Source: CAZIPZ01 sp964541075
GTDB taxonomy: Bacteria; Acidobacteriota; Terriglobia; 20CM-2-55-15
Direction: 5' to 3'
Length of the DNA stretch: 11,775 bases
Assembly (NCBI GenBank): GCA_964541075.1
Contig: CAZIPZ010000123.1
Span: forward strand, 1 to 11,775
The translations under genes were made by a program, and so were the position numbers. The stretch's first letter is position 1; every line of letters starts with the position of its first letter. Below, piece after piece: positions 1 to 5,686 of the stretch. The notes below the pieces were generated by a model. It was not told the DNA's origin. It saw nothing but the letters and a program-made list of their open reading frames with translations, and did not search any database.

Positions 1-301
1 CATGAAGCCATCAGCGTTCATAGTGAATGTTGCGCGCGGCGAAATCATTGATCAAGATGCTTTGGTTGAGGCGCTCAACAGCGGCCGGATCGCTGGGGCA
101 GGACTCGACGTCTTTGTGCCTGATCCTCTACCCAGCGGACACCCTCTATTTGCCACAAAGAACATCATCGTGACGCCACATACCTCGGGCGTCTCGCCGG
201 TTCTGTGGAGGCGCATTATGGATATTTGGATAGAGAATATTCACCGATTCGTGGACGGTCGGCCGCTGATCAACCAAGTGGACAAGAAGCTCGGGTATTA
301 A
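1..301 (+). CDS. D-isomer-specific 2-hydroxyacid dehydrogenase, C-terminal fragment (5' truncated by window)
   Basis: Only the last 99 or so residues are present; the gene begins before the window, and the first ATG at position 2 is internal. The fragment covers the end of the NAD-binding domain and the return to the catalytic domain. NVARGEIID carries the family's catalytic Arg (residue 12 of the visible part), GAGLDVF follows, and NIIVTPHTSG carries the catalytic His (residue 60). The family reduces 2-keto acids to D-2-hydroxyacids or runs the reverse with NAD(P); the substrate cannot be read from this fragment. The position that is normally the catalytic Glu (as in DVFxxEP) is Asp here (DVFVPDP, residue 41). 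The gene ends 21 nt from the convergent VWA gene. Family assignment is firm, substrate unknown. Confidence 0.9.
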   Translation, partial: MKPSAFIVNVARGEIIDQDALVEALNSGRIAGAGLDVFVPDPLPSGHPLFATKNIIVTPHTSGVSPVLWRRIMDIWIENIHRFVDGRPLINQVDKKLGY

Positions 302-322
302 CCAACGCCTTCTCTTGAGGTC

Positions 323-1351
323 TTAGGATTTTGGTGCGTAGTAGCCTTTCTTGTGCCGCACCTTCAGCTTGTCAGGTTTGCCGTCCCTGTTGACATCGAG
401 AGTTGGTACTTCGACGCGAAGCTTGTGAAGCTTGCCATCGTTCTTTCGAATCTTCGGAATGAAGCCCAAACTGTATTGGTTTCGTAGTTGGTGACTGACG
501 ATTTCATAGATGCTTTTGTACTCGGCAGGGAAGCGCGGAAAAAATCCGGCGCCTCCTGTCGCTTCGGCCAAGGACCGCATGATGTTGTCGGCCTGAATGA
601 AGGTGATGCTGTCTTCCGGCCCAAAATAACGCTCCATGTACATTCTCGCCAATTGACCCATGCCCACGGAGTAAATAACAGTGTCAGAAGCTTCGGCTTT
701 ACGAAGGGTTTCTGGAAAATTGTGCTTACTGATAGTGTCCAGACCGCTACTGAGCAAGAACACAGCTTTCTTTCCGTCGACGTTGTCGAGGCGCTCCAGC
801 GTGAAGTAGACCGCGTCATATAAGGCCGTTTCACGATAGGCAGGGATTTGAAGACGGCGTAAGCCCTCAAACAGCTGGTCTTTATCCTTTGTGAAGTCGG
901 TAAGTATCTCCGGTCTCATGTCAAAGGCAACCAGCGCGGCCCAGTCTTCCGGCCTTAACGAGTTTATGAAACCTGCGGCAGGACCCACCACGTCATCGTA
1001 GTAGTAGCCAATCGTATTACTGAACTCCACCAAAACGACTACTGTGAGAGGTGCATCAGACGGGCTGAAGTTGGTAACGACCTGCTCAACGTTATCATCG
1101 AAGACCTTAAACTGATCCCTCTGCAACCCAGAAACCGGATTGCCGCCGTTGTCTGTAACCACGACATCAAACGTTACAAGGTCTACATCAATCGATAGAC
1201 CCTCCTGCGTAGGAGGAGCCGCCTTGTCTTCTTTCGGCATCGGTGGCAGCGGGACCGAAATCCCAATATCCTTCTTCGGGCCCTGAGCCAGAGCAATGCT
1301 TGTGATCAGGGCCGCAGCTGCCAAGATTACGACCAACCGTTTTGCTGTCAT
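323..1351 (-). CDS. Secreted VWFA-related Acidobacterial-type protein
   Basis: The 342-residue protein starts with a signal peptide (positive MTAKR, hydrophobic core about 6-20, likely cleavage after ALA at residue 22), then a Pro-rich linker (about 31-48). A beta-rich lead-in (about 53-98, VDLVTFDVVVTD) precedes a von Willebrand factor A domain (about 102-290). The C-terminal segment reads NQYSLGFIP and ends in KKGYYAP, as in the VWFA-related Acidobacterial family (TIGR03436). The metal-site (MIDAS) positions are E109-x-S111-x-T113 instead of the usual DxSxS, with T175 and D205 as likely further ligands. An unusual DVNRDGKPD loop (319-327) resembles a calcium-binding loop. A GGAG lies 8 nt before the ATG. 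It follows the nuclease-fold gene by 21 nt and may share its transcript. Role unknown; presumably protein binding outside the cytoplasmic membrane. Confidence 0.88.
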   Translation of the reverse strand: MTAKRLVVILAAAALITSIALAQGPKKDIGISVPLPPMPKEDKAAPPTQEGLSIDVDLVTFDVVVTDNGGNPVSGLQRDQFKVFDDNVEQVVTNFSPSDAPLTVVVLVEFSNTIGYYYDDVVGPAAGFINSLRPEDWAALVAFDMRPEILTDFTKDKDQLFEGLRRLQIPAYRETALYDAVYFTLERLDNVDGKKAVFLLSSGLDTISKHNFPETLRKAEASDTVIYSVGMGQLARMYMERYFGPEDSITFIQADNIMRSLAEATGGAGFFPRFPAEYKSIYEIVSHQLRNQYSLGFIPKIRKNDGKLHKLRVEVPTLDVNRDGKPDKLKVRHKKGYYAPKS

Positions 1352-1372
1352 GGTGTTTTCTCCGCTTTCAGA

Positions 1373-2794
1373 CTAACCGACTAAACCTCGACGGCGCAAG
1401 ATCTTGATCTGTCGCTTCCATGTTTGGTTAATACCTATCTCGATTAGCGGCACATGTTCTGAGAATGTGGAAACAATAGGATCCATCGTTTTATGGAAGG
1501 CCAGCAATGGAGCCACCAAAATCAACAGGGCAGGCTGATTCAGAAGTGTTTTACCCTCAAAATACCCTTTTGAGCGAAAGTCATCGGCCCTCCTGTGTCG
1601 TTCGACCGCGATCCAGTAGTCGAGAGCCTGAAAGGGAAGGTCTGGATCGGCAGAAGCCTTGATTTCAATGACCACTAGCCGTCCTTTTTCGGTGACTGCC
1701 AAGAGGTCGATGATATTGCGGTCACGGCCCACGAAACTTGGCACTTGGGGATATACATGGGAGACGTCAATTGAAGGTAAAATATTCCGGATCTCGCAGA
1801 CCAGATTTGCCTCCAGCCAACGCTCCTGGTGAACGCGAGCGATCGGATGCTTGCTTCCACAACGCCGGTTTTTTTCTACGTACTCAATAACGTCTTCGAT
1901 CGGTTCGCCCAAAGGAAAACTCGTTCCATCTTCGGTCGCTCGGGCTATTTCGATTCCGCGTAGCCGAATGGAGATAGCGTTGCCGGCGATATCCGGCACT
2001 GCCTGCAGCAACGACGGCGCTATCCTCAATAGTCTGTTGACCTCGGTCTCAACGTTCGGGCGGACGAATTCTTGAACGTACGTTTCATTTGGGGACGCTT
2101 CATCGATCAGCGGCGTTACGGATTTCCCATTCCACAGAAGCCACTCAATACGATCGCGCAGCTGAGGCATGATTCGAAGACGTTCGATCAGAGTGTAACG
2201 CCTTCCAGCAGGTATCACCGCTGCGAGTGGACGCTTCGCAAATGGCGCCCATAAGATTGCGGCTCGCATTAATCCATTCACAATGGACGGTGATTCGTCG
2301 GGATCCACTGTGATGATCGCTTTTCGGGTTAGTACAAATCTTGGATATGCTCCTCCGATGCTAAATCGTCGATCTGCATAGAGCATTTCTCGCTCAATGG
2401 AGCGAGCACCGAAATAAGCGCAGAGCGCTGGCGCTATTTGTTTCTGAAACAGCCGCCGCCGGCGTCGTAGCTCGATGCCGACGGGGAACCCTTCACCCGC
2501 ACTGAACAACATCACATCGGATTTCGACCTAAACCTGTGGCGTGCCTCAATACGAACGGTATTGGATTTGAGCCAATCGATCCTTACAATTTGTCGAGAC
2601 CATCGTTTGAACCGGATCAATGGACCATTGATGGATATTTCTGATGACGGCAGCCTGAGAAATTCGATACCGTTAATTGAAATGTTCCAGGAAGGCTCCA
2701 GAGCCAGAAGAATTTTTAGCTCTTCGGTTTGCACCGGTGAATTATAGTCAAAGTTGATTGTAGTCGATGACGCCGCGCAACTCTCGATTCCCAT
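1373..2794 (-). CDS. Unknown protein with C-terminal PD-(D/E)XK nuclease-like domain
   Basis: This 473-residue protein has an unrecognised N-terminal two thirds and a C-terminal restriction-endonuclease-like core. The core shows WLEANL (E328), then VGRDRNIIDLLAV (D363), VVIEIKAS (E377, K379) and QALDYW (Q389, Y393). This is the D...ExK...QxxxY arrangement of PD-(D/E)XK enzymes, and the spacing recalls NucS/RecB-like folds. Residues 66-225 are rich in Arg, with five consecutive Arg at 110-114, which may favour nucleic-acid contact. No signal peptide or membrane span is seen. The fold is inferred from motifs; substrate and even nuclease activity are unknown. The ATG directly abuts the thiolase ATG on the other strand, so its 5' control sequence must lie in thiolase coding DNA. 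GAAGG sits only 3 nt before the ATG. The VWA gene follows 21 nt downstream. Confidence 0.8.
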   Translation of the reverse strand: MGIESCAASSTTINFDYNSPVQTEELKILLALEPSWNISINGIEFLRLPSSEISINGPLIRFKRWSRQIVRIDWLKSNTVRIEARHRFRSKSDVMLFSAGEGFPVGIELRRRRRLFQKQIAPALCAYFGARSIEREMLYADRRFSIGGAYPRFVLTRKAIITVDPDESPSIVNGLMRAAILWAPFAKRPLAAVIPAGRRYTLIERLRIMPQLRDRIEWLLWNGKSVTPLIDEASPNETYVQEFVRPNVETEVNRLLRIAPSLLQAVPDIAGNAISIRLRGIEIARATEDGTSFPLGEPIEDVIEYVEKNRRCGSKHPIARVHQERWLEANLVCEIRNILPSIDVSHVYPQVPSFVGRDRNIIDLLAVTEKGRLVVIEIKASADPDLPFQALDYWIAVERHRRADDFRSKGYFEGKTLLNQPALLILVAPLLAFHKTMDPIVSTFSEHVPLIEIGINQTWKRQIKILRRRGLVG

Positions 2795-3976
2795 ATGCCT
2801 TCAGTAATGGTTGCCTCAGCTGTTCGAACTCCGATTGGAAAATTCGGAGGCTGTCTGTCCTCATTCTCGGCTGCTGACCTAGGTGTTGTTGCGGTAAAGG
2901 AAGCCCTGCAGCGATCAGGCATTGAAGGAAGGGACGTCGACGAGGTCATCATTGGTCATGCTCGCCAGGCGGGGAACGGCCCTAATTTGGCCCGTCAGAT
3001 CAGTTACAGATCTGGTGTACCGCTCGAGGTCCCAGCCTTTACTGTAAACAAAGCATGTGGATCAGGACTGAAATCCATCATTTTGGGATATCAGGAAATT
3101 TTGTTAGGGAACGCAGACGTTATTGTAGCGGGGGGCGCCGAATCGATGAGCAACGTTCCCTATCTGGTGCCAAACGCTCGATGGGGATTGCGGATGGGCG
3201 ATCAGCCAATCATCGACGGTATGCATCGCGACGGCTTTTTTTGCCCATTGTCCCAGATGCTGATGGGCGAGACGGCTGAGAATCTTGCAAGAGCCTACGG
3301 AATTCAACGGTGGGAACAGGATGAGTACGCATTTCGCAGCCAGCGGTTGGCGGTTTCGGCGACGCGATCCAAACGGTTTATTGAGGAACTTGTTGCAGTA
3401 CAGAGCGAAGGCGAAAGAAGCGAGCCTGAGTTGATCAGTATTGATGAGCACATTCGAATGGATGCTTCGATCGCGGAAATGCAGAAGCTGCCGCCAATAT
3501 TTTCTAAGGACGGTACAGTAACTGCAGGCAATTCCTCAGGAATCACCGATGGCGCCTCCGCTGTAGTCATGCTGTCTGAAGAAGAAGCCAACCGGCGAAA
3601 CGTCAAACCGCTAGCCCGAATTGTTGGTCACGCTGTTGCGGGCGTTGATCCCAAGATGATGGGAATCGGGCCCGTTCCAGCGGTTCAAAAGCTCCTTTCG
3701 AAAAGCGGCCTCAAGCTTGAAGATTTTGAGTTAATTGAATTGAATGAAGCTTTCGCGGCGCAAGTTCTTGCTTTCTTCAGGGAACTGCCAATCGATCCTA
3801 ACCGCGTAAATGTCAACGGCGGGGCAATAGCGCTCGGTCATCCGATCGGTTGCACTGGAACACGCATTGTCACCACCTTAGTGCACGAGATGCACAAGCG
3901 CAAGGCGCGATATGGTCTCGCCACCGTTTGTATCAGTGGGGGGATGGGTATCGCACTTGGAATCGAGAGAATCTGA
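2795..3976 (+). CDS. Thiolase, acetyl-CoA C-acetyltransferase type
   Basis: This full-length, 393-residue thiolase has the usual family size. It condenses two acyl-CoA molecules, typically two acetyl-CoA to acetoacetyl-CoA, or cleaves 3-ketoacyl-CoA, in the cytoplasm. The nucleophilic Cys is C88 in NKACGSGLKS. N317 lies in NEAF, H349 in ALGHPIGCTG, and the second catalytic Cys is C379 in CISGGMG. The N-terminal VASAVRTPIGKFGG is where thiolases normally begin, which supports the ATG at 2795 even though no Shine-Dalgarno precedes it and the start touches the divergent gene. Sequence alone does not separate a biosynthetic from a degradative role, and no other beta-oxidation or polyhydroxybutyrate genes lie nearby. 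The next gene overlaps its stop codon by one base. Confidence 0.96.
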   Translation: MPSVMVASAVRTPIGKFGGCLSSFSAADLGVVAVKEALQRSGIEGRDVDEVIIGHARQAGNGPNLARQISYRSGVPLEVPAFTVNKACGSGLKSIILGYQEILLGNADVIVAGGAESMSNVPYLVPNARWGLRMGDQPIIDGMHRDGFFCPLSQMLMGETAENLARAYGIQRWEQDEYAFRSQRLAVSATRSKRFIEELVAVQSEGERSEPELISIDEHIRMDASIAEMQKLPPIFSKDGTVTAGNSSGITDGASAVVMLSEEEANRRNVKPLARIVGHAVAGVDPKMMGIGPVPAVQKLLSKSGLKLEDFELIELNEAFAAQVLAFFRELPIDPNRVNVNGGAIALGHPIGCTGTRIVTTLVHEMHKRKARYGLATVCISGGMGIALGIERI

Positions 3977-4425
3977 TGCCTCTATTGATGGACGTAGTTT
4001 TGATTTTCTGGATGCAGAACGTGAGCTCTGAAGTCGTCGTCGGTTTAACGGATGGACAACAGTTGTCGATCGCCAACCCCGTATTCGGAGGCTTCATTGA
4101 GACCCGTGCGGAAGGTGAGCCGTTCTTGCTTTATCGACAGGCGAACTTACATGGGGAAATCTCCACGCGGTCCGTCGCTCGCATTGATTTTGAGAAGTAT
4201 AAGAAAGGCAAGCCGCTGTCGATGAAGGTCACGCTGAAAAATGGTCAGACGATGGAGGTGCAAAGCGATCGTCGAGATTTTGTGACTCTAAAGGGCGGCA
4301 GCAATATCGGCATGATCACGGTCAGGCACCCCGATCCGATTTCACCTGAGATGAAGCTCAGTACGCGGAAACCGAACCGCAAAGACGATCTGACAATTCA
4401 GTACCTGGAATTTCCAGCGCCTTGA
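3976..4425 (+). CDS. Hypothetical 149-residue protein coupled to thiolase
   Basis: The frame is open further upstream, inside the thiolase gene. I take the ATG at 3976 because it forms a TGATG overlap with the thiolase stop, a common sign of translational coupling; ATGs at codons 5 and 13 are alternatives. The protein has a short hydrophobic stretch at 3-13 without a positively charged N-terminus. The rest looks like beta strands: VVVGLTDGQQL, GEISTRSVARIDF, MKVTLKNGQTMEVQ, DFVTLKGGSNIG. No catalytic motif or known domain is recognised. Position suggests co-expression with the thiolase, but nothing in the protein suggests an acyl-CoA role. The tRNA-Ser gene begins 17 nt after the stop. Real gene likely, function unknown. 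Confidence 0.7.
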   Translation: MPLLMDVVLIFWMQNVSSEVVVGLTDGQQLSIANPVFGGFIETRAEGEPFLLYRQANLHGEISTRSVARIDFEKYKKGKPLSMKVTLKNGQTMEVQSDRRDFVTLKGGSNIGMITVRHPDPISPEMKLSTRKPNRKDDLTIQYLEFPAP

Positions 4426-4442
4426 GTAGTATTCTTCCTTCC

Positions 4443-4529
4443 GGAGGAATGGCCGAGTGGTTGAAGGCGGTGGTCTTGAAAACCACTGTACGGGGAACCG
4501 TACCGGGGGTTCGAATCCCTCTTCCTCCG
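4443..4529 (+). tRNA. tRNA-Ser (anticodon UGA)
   Basis: A complete class II cloverleaf is readable by eye. The acceptor stem GGAGGAA (4443-4449) pairs perfectly with TTCCTCC (4522-4528), followed by discriminator G4529. The D-arm begins GGCCGAGTGG. The anticodon stem GTGGT (4470-4474) pairs with ACCAC (4482-4486) around loop CTTGAAA, giving anticodon TGA at 4477-4479, which decodes UCA. The long variable arm typical of tRNA-Ser has stem TACGG (4489-4493) with CCGTA (4498-4502). The T-arm carries GGTTCGAATCC. The 3' CCA is not encoded. I see no clear promoter or T-rich terminator hairpin. Confidence 0.97.
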
Positions 4530-4919
4530 TCGCTACCTGTGTTCGTCGATTTTCAGAGCTCTTTTCATTTCGCACCTATTGATTTCTGAAAGCGTGCGAT
4601 CGTGGCTGTGCTGTAGTCCGTCCGGTGTCGACACTCCTGTCCCGCGCAAGTTAGCAGCAGCTTCCAGCTGCCGGCTGGTGCACTTCTGCGCTGTGATCCA
4701 ACCTATCGGTGAAGATTAGGGTTCAATCGAGACCGGCTAGTACAGGGCTTTTGAATGTTGAAATGTCCGGCGCAATTGCCGCTCATTCCAGCAAGCCCAT
4801 TTTCCAAGTTTCACCTCGCGTAACTGAGCGGCGCCGGCGGGAAGCACTGCGCGCAGTTAATTGTCGTACGTGAATTCCAAAAACAGGCATACACTCACCC
4901 TATCCTTTCAGTCTCATTT
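4530..4919. other. Non-coding stretch after tRNA-Ser
   Basis: No convincing gene was found on either strand: frames are short, lack Shine-Dalgarno sites and do not read as protein. Small structures are visible. TCGCAC (4569-4574) pairs with GTGCGA (4593-4598). GCAGCT-TCC-AGCTGC (4657-4671) is a perfect 6-bp hairpin, and it overlaps a second possible hairpin CCAGC-TGCCG-GCTGG (4664-4678), so only one of the two can form at a time. No T-run follows, so neither looks like an ordinary terminator. No copy of the tRNA 3' end, integrase fragment or insertion-sequence end was seen, so there is no sign of integration at the tRNA. Confidence 0.55.
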
Positions 4920-5052
4920 AGATTCTGGCGCAAGCAATGCGGCCTATTTGATTCTGGACCGATACTGTCGGGGAATCACCTCTGTAGCCGTCACGGTTTC
5001 GACCGGCCGTACTCGGTACAGGGGCCTCCCACCTTTGGGCGCCGGGAAATCT
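4920..5052 (+). ncRNA. Candidate structured RNA of unknown family
   Basis: The segment folds by eye into nested helices. An outer stem pairs AGATT (4920-4924) with AATCT (5048-5052) and CTGGCGC (4925-4931) with GCGCCGG (5039-5045), including one T-G pair and a two-base bulge. Inside is hairpin one, GATTC (4950-4954) with GAATC (4973-4977), capped by CCGA-TACTG-TCGG. A second long helix pairs CCTCTGTA (4979-4986) with TACAGGGG (5017-5024), eight pairs with one wobble, and encloses CGGT-TTCG-ACCG (4994-5005). A weak -10-like TATCCT lies at 4901-4906. I cannot match it to a known family; the CCTCCCACCT near its end recalls 6S RNA only loosely. The strand is assigned because the downstream genes are on plus. 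A 64-codon frame opening with TTG at 4861 overlaps it and has no support. It could also be a leader for the genes at 5138-5590. Confidence 0.3.
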
Positions 5053-5137
5053 TAAGGAAGTCATGTCCTCTCTTATGAAGCGTTCCAAAACACTCGGGCC
5101 ATCTTAAAACGGCTGCGAGTCGAAGCCAGGAGACCGC

Positions 5138-5440
5138 ATGAAAGAAAAAGCGACCGTTCGTTATCTCGGATACAGAGCGCTGGCTGATGGAGGCCGCGGA
5201 TTCGACTTTTCTGTGGCAACCATCGGCGAGGAGACAAAGCTGATCACGATTGAAGCGTCAGCTGATCTATTCCGAGGGTTGGATCGAATCGCAATTCAAG
5301 AAGGAGCCGGCATTTGCTATGAAACTTTAAGATCACGCATTGAGACAGACTCAATGCGTGCAGCTCACGGGTTCAGCCTTAACTCGGCCGATGTAGCTCA
5401 ACACCGTAAGACGACGAAAGCCATGGGAAGGAGGCATTGA
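5138..5440 (+). CDS. Small hypothetical protein (100 residues)
   Basis: The start is well fixed: AGGAG (5128-5132) lies 5 nt before the ATG. The protein reads as a real folded domain, with alternating charged and hydrophobic residues: KATVRYLGYRAL, RGFDFSVATIG, TKLITIEAS, then a helical-looking stretch ADLFRGLDRIAIQEGAGICYETL (about 48-70). The basic tail is probably flexible (HRKTTKAMGRRH). There is one Cys (residue 67), no signal peptide and no membrane span. No domain is recognised. A perfect 11-bp inverted repeat lies inside the coding region (5334-5360). Its stop codon is immediately followed by the ATG of a 49-residue membrane protein, so the two are very probably made from one message. 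Function unknown. Confidence 0.7.
   Translation: MKEKATVRYLGYRALADGGRGFDFSVATIGEETKLITIEASADLFRGLDRIAIQEGAGICYETLRSRIETDSMRAAHGFSLNSADVAQHRKTTKAMGRRH
5334..5360. repeat. Perfect 11-bp inverted repeat with 5-nt spacer inside a coding region
   Basis: CACGCATTGAG (5334-5344) and CTCAATGCGTG (5350-5360) are exact reverse complements separated by ACAGA. In RNA this gives a stable 11-bp hairpin with a 5-nt loop; in DNA it is a dyad of a size bound by dimeric regulators. It lies in codons for SRIETDSMRA of the 100-residue protein. No T-run follows on plus, so it is not a standard intrinsic terminator. Whether it is functional is unknown. Confidence 0.85.
5428..5434 (+). promoter_or_regulatory. Strong Shine-Dalgarno site for the 49-residue microprotein
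   Basis: AAGGAGG is a full match to the anti-Shine-Dalgarno complement and lies 6 nt before the ATG at 5441, within the last codons of the preceding gene. It is the strongest such site in the window and the main reason for accepting the short downstream frame as a gene. Confidence 0.8.
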
Positions 5441-5590
5441 ATGACGAATGCCAAGTCCATTGCCGTTGCCTTCCAAGGAGCTGGATGGTGGATAGTGATT
5501 GTCTTGATGTGCGCCACAACGATTGCTGCCTCAACACTTGTTTCACCGCGCTTTAGATATCTGCGGAAGATCGCTTCGAGGTATTTGTGA
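5441..5590 (+). CDS. 49-residue single-pass membrane microprotein
   Basis: The frame runs from ATG at 5441 to TGA at 5588-5590. It abuts the stop of the 100-residue gene and has AAGGAGG 6 nt upstream. Residues 1-12 are polar to neutral (MTNAKSIAVAFQ), 13-33 form one hydrophobic span (GAGWWIVIVLMCATTIAAS and on), and 36-49 are strongly basic (PRFRYLRKIASRYL, five Arg or Lys). By the positive-inside rule the C-terminus should be cytoplasmic and the N-terminus outside. The protein has one Cys (residue 24) and a Trp pair at the start of the span. Small membrane proteins of this kind often act as partners or regulators of larger membrane proteins, but no target is evident here. The 100-residue protein made from the same message is the obvious candidate partner. 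Confidence 0.68.
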   Translation: MTNAKSIAVAFQGAGWWIVIVLMCATTIAASTLVSPRFRYLRKIASRYL

Positions 5591-5686
5591 TCTGTCCATG
5601 AAGAGATTGTGAGTTCCGGCGTAAAGAGGCGAGGGGAGAATCGCACCCATCACAAGGATTATTCCACTTGCACGGGGCAGGAGCTC

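Noticed and set aside
302..322. Terminator between the convergent dehydrogenase and VWA genes
   Set aside because: The 21-nt gap has no hairpin followed by a T-run on either strand.
4715..4740. GGGTTCAATC resembling a tRNA T-loop, as a possible partial tRNA or attachment-site copy
   Set aside because: The flanks do not pair as a T-stem and do not repeat the tRNA-Ser 3' end; no integrase is present.
4861..5055. 64-codon frame on plus starting with TTG
   Set aside because: No Shine-Dalgarno, rare start codon, composition unlike a folded protein, and it overlaps the candidate RNA structure.
5123..5135. Resemblance to the cobalamin riboswitch B12 box (AAGCCAGGAGACC)
   Set aside because: The match contains the AGGAG ribosome site of the next gene, and I find no CCCGCNACTGT-like core or GGGAA...GGTG element at the proper upstream spacing. 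A covariance search (RF00174) would settle it.
5591..5686. Terminator or further small gene between the microprotein and sulfurtransferase genes
   Set aside because: No stable hairpin with a T-run and no supported start was found in these 96 nt.
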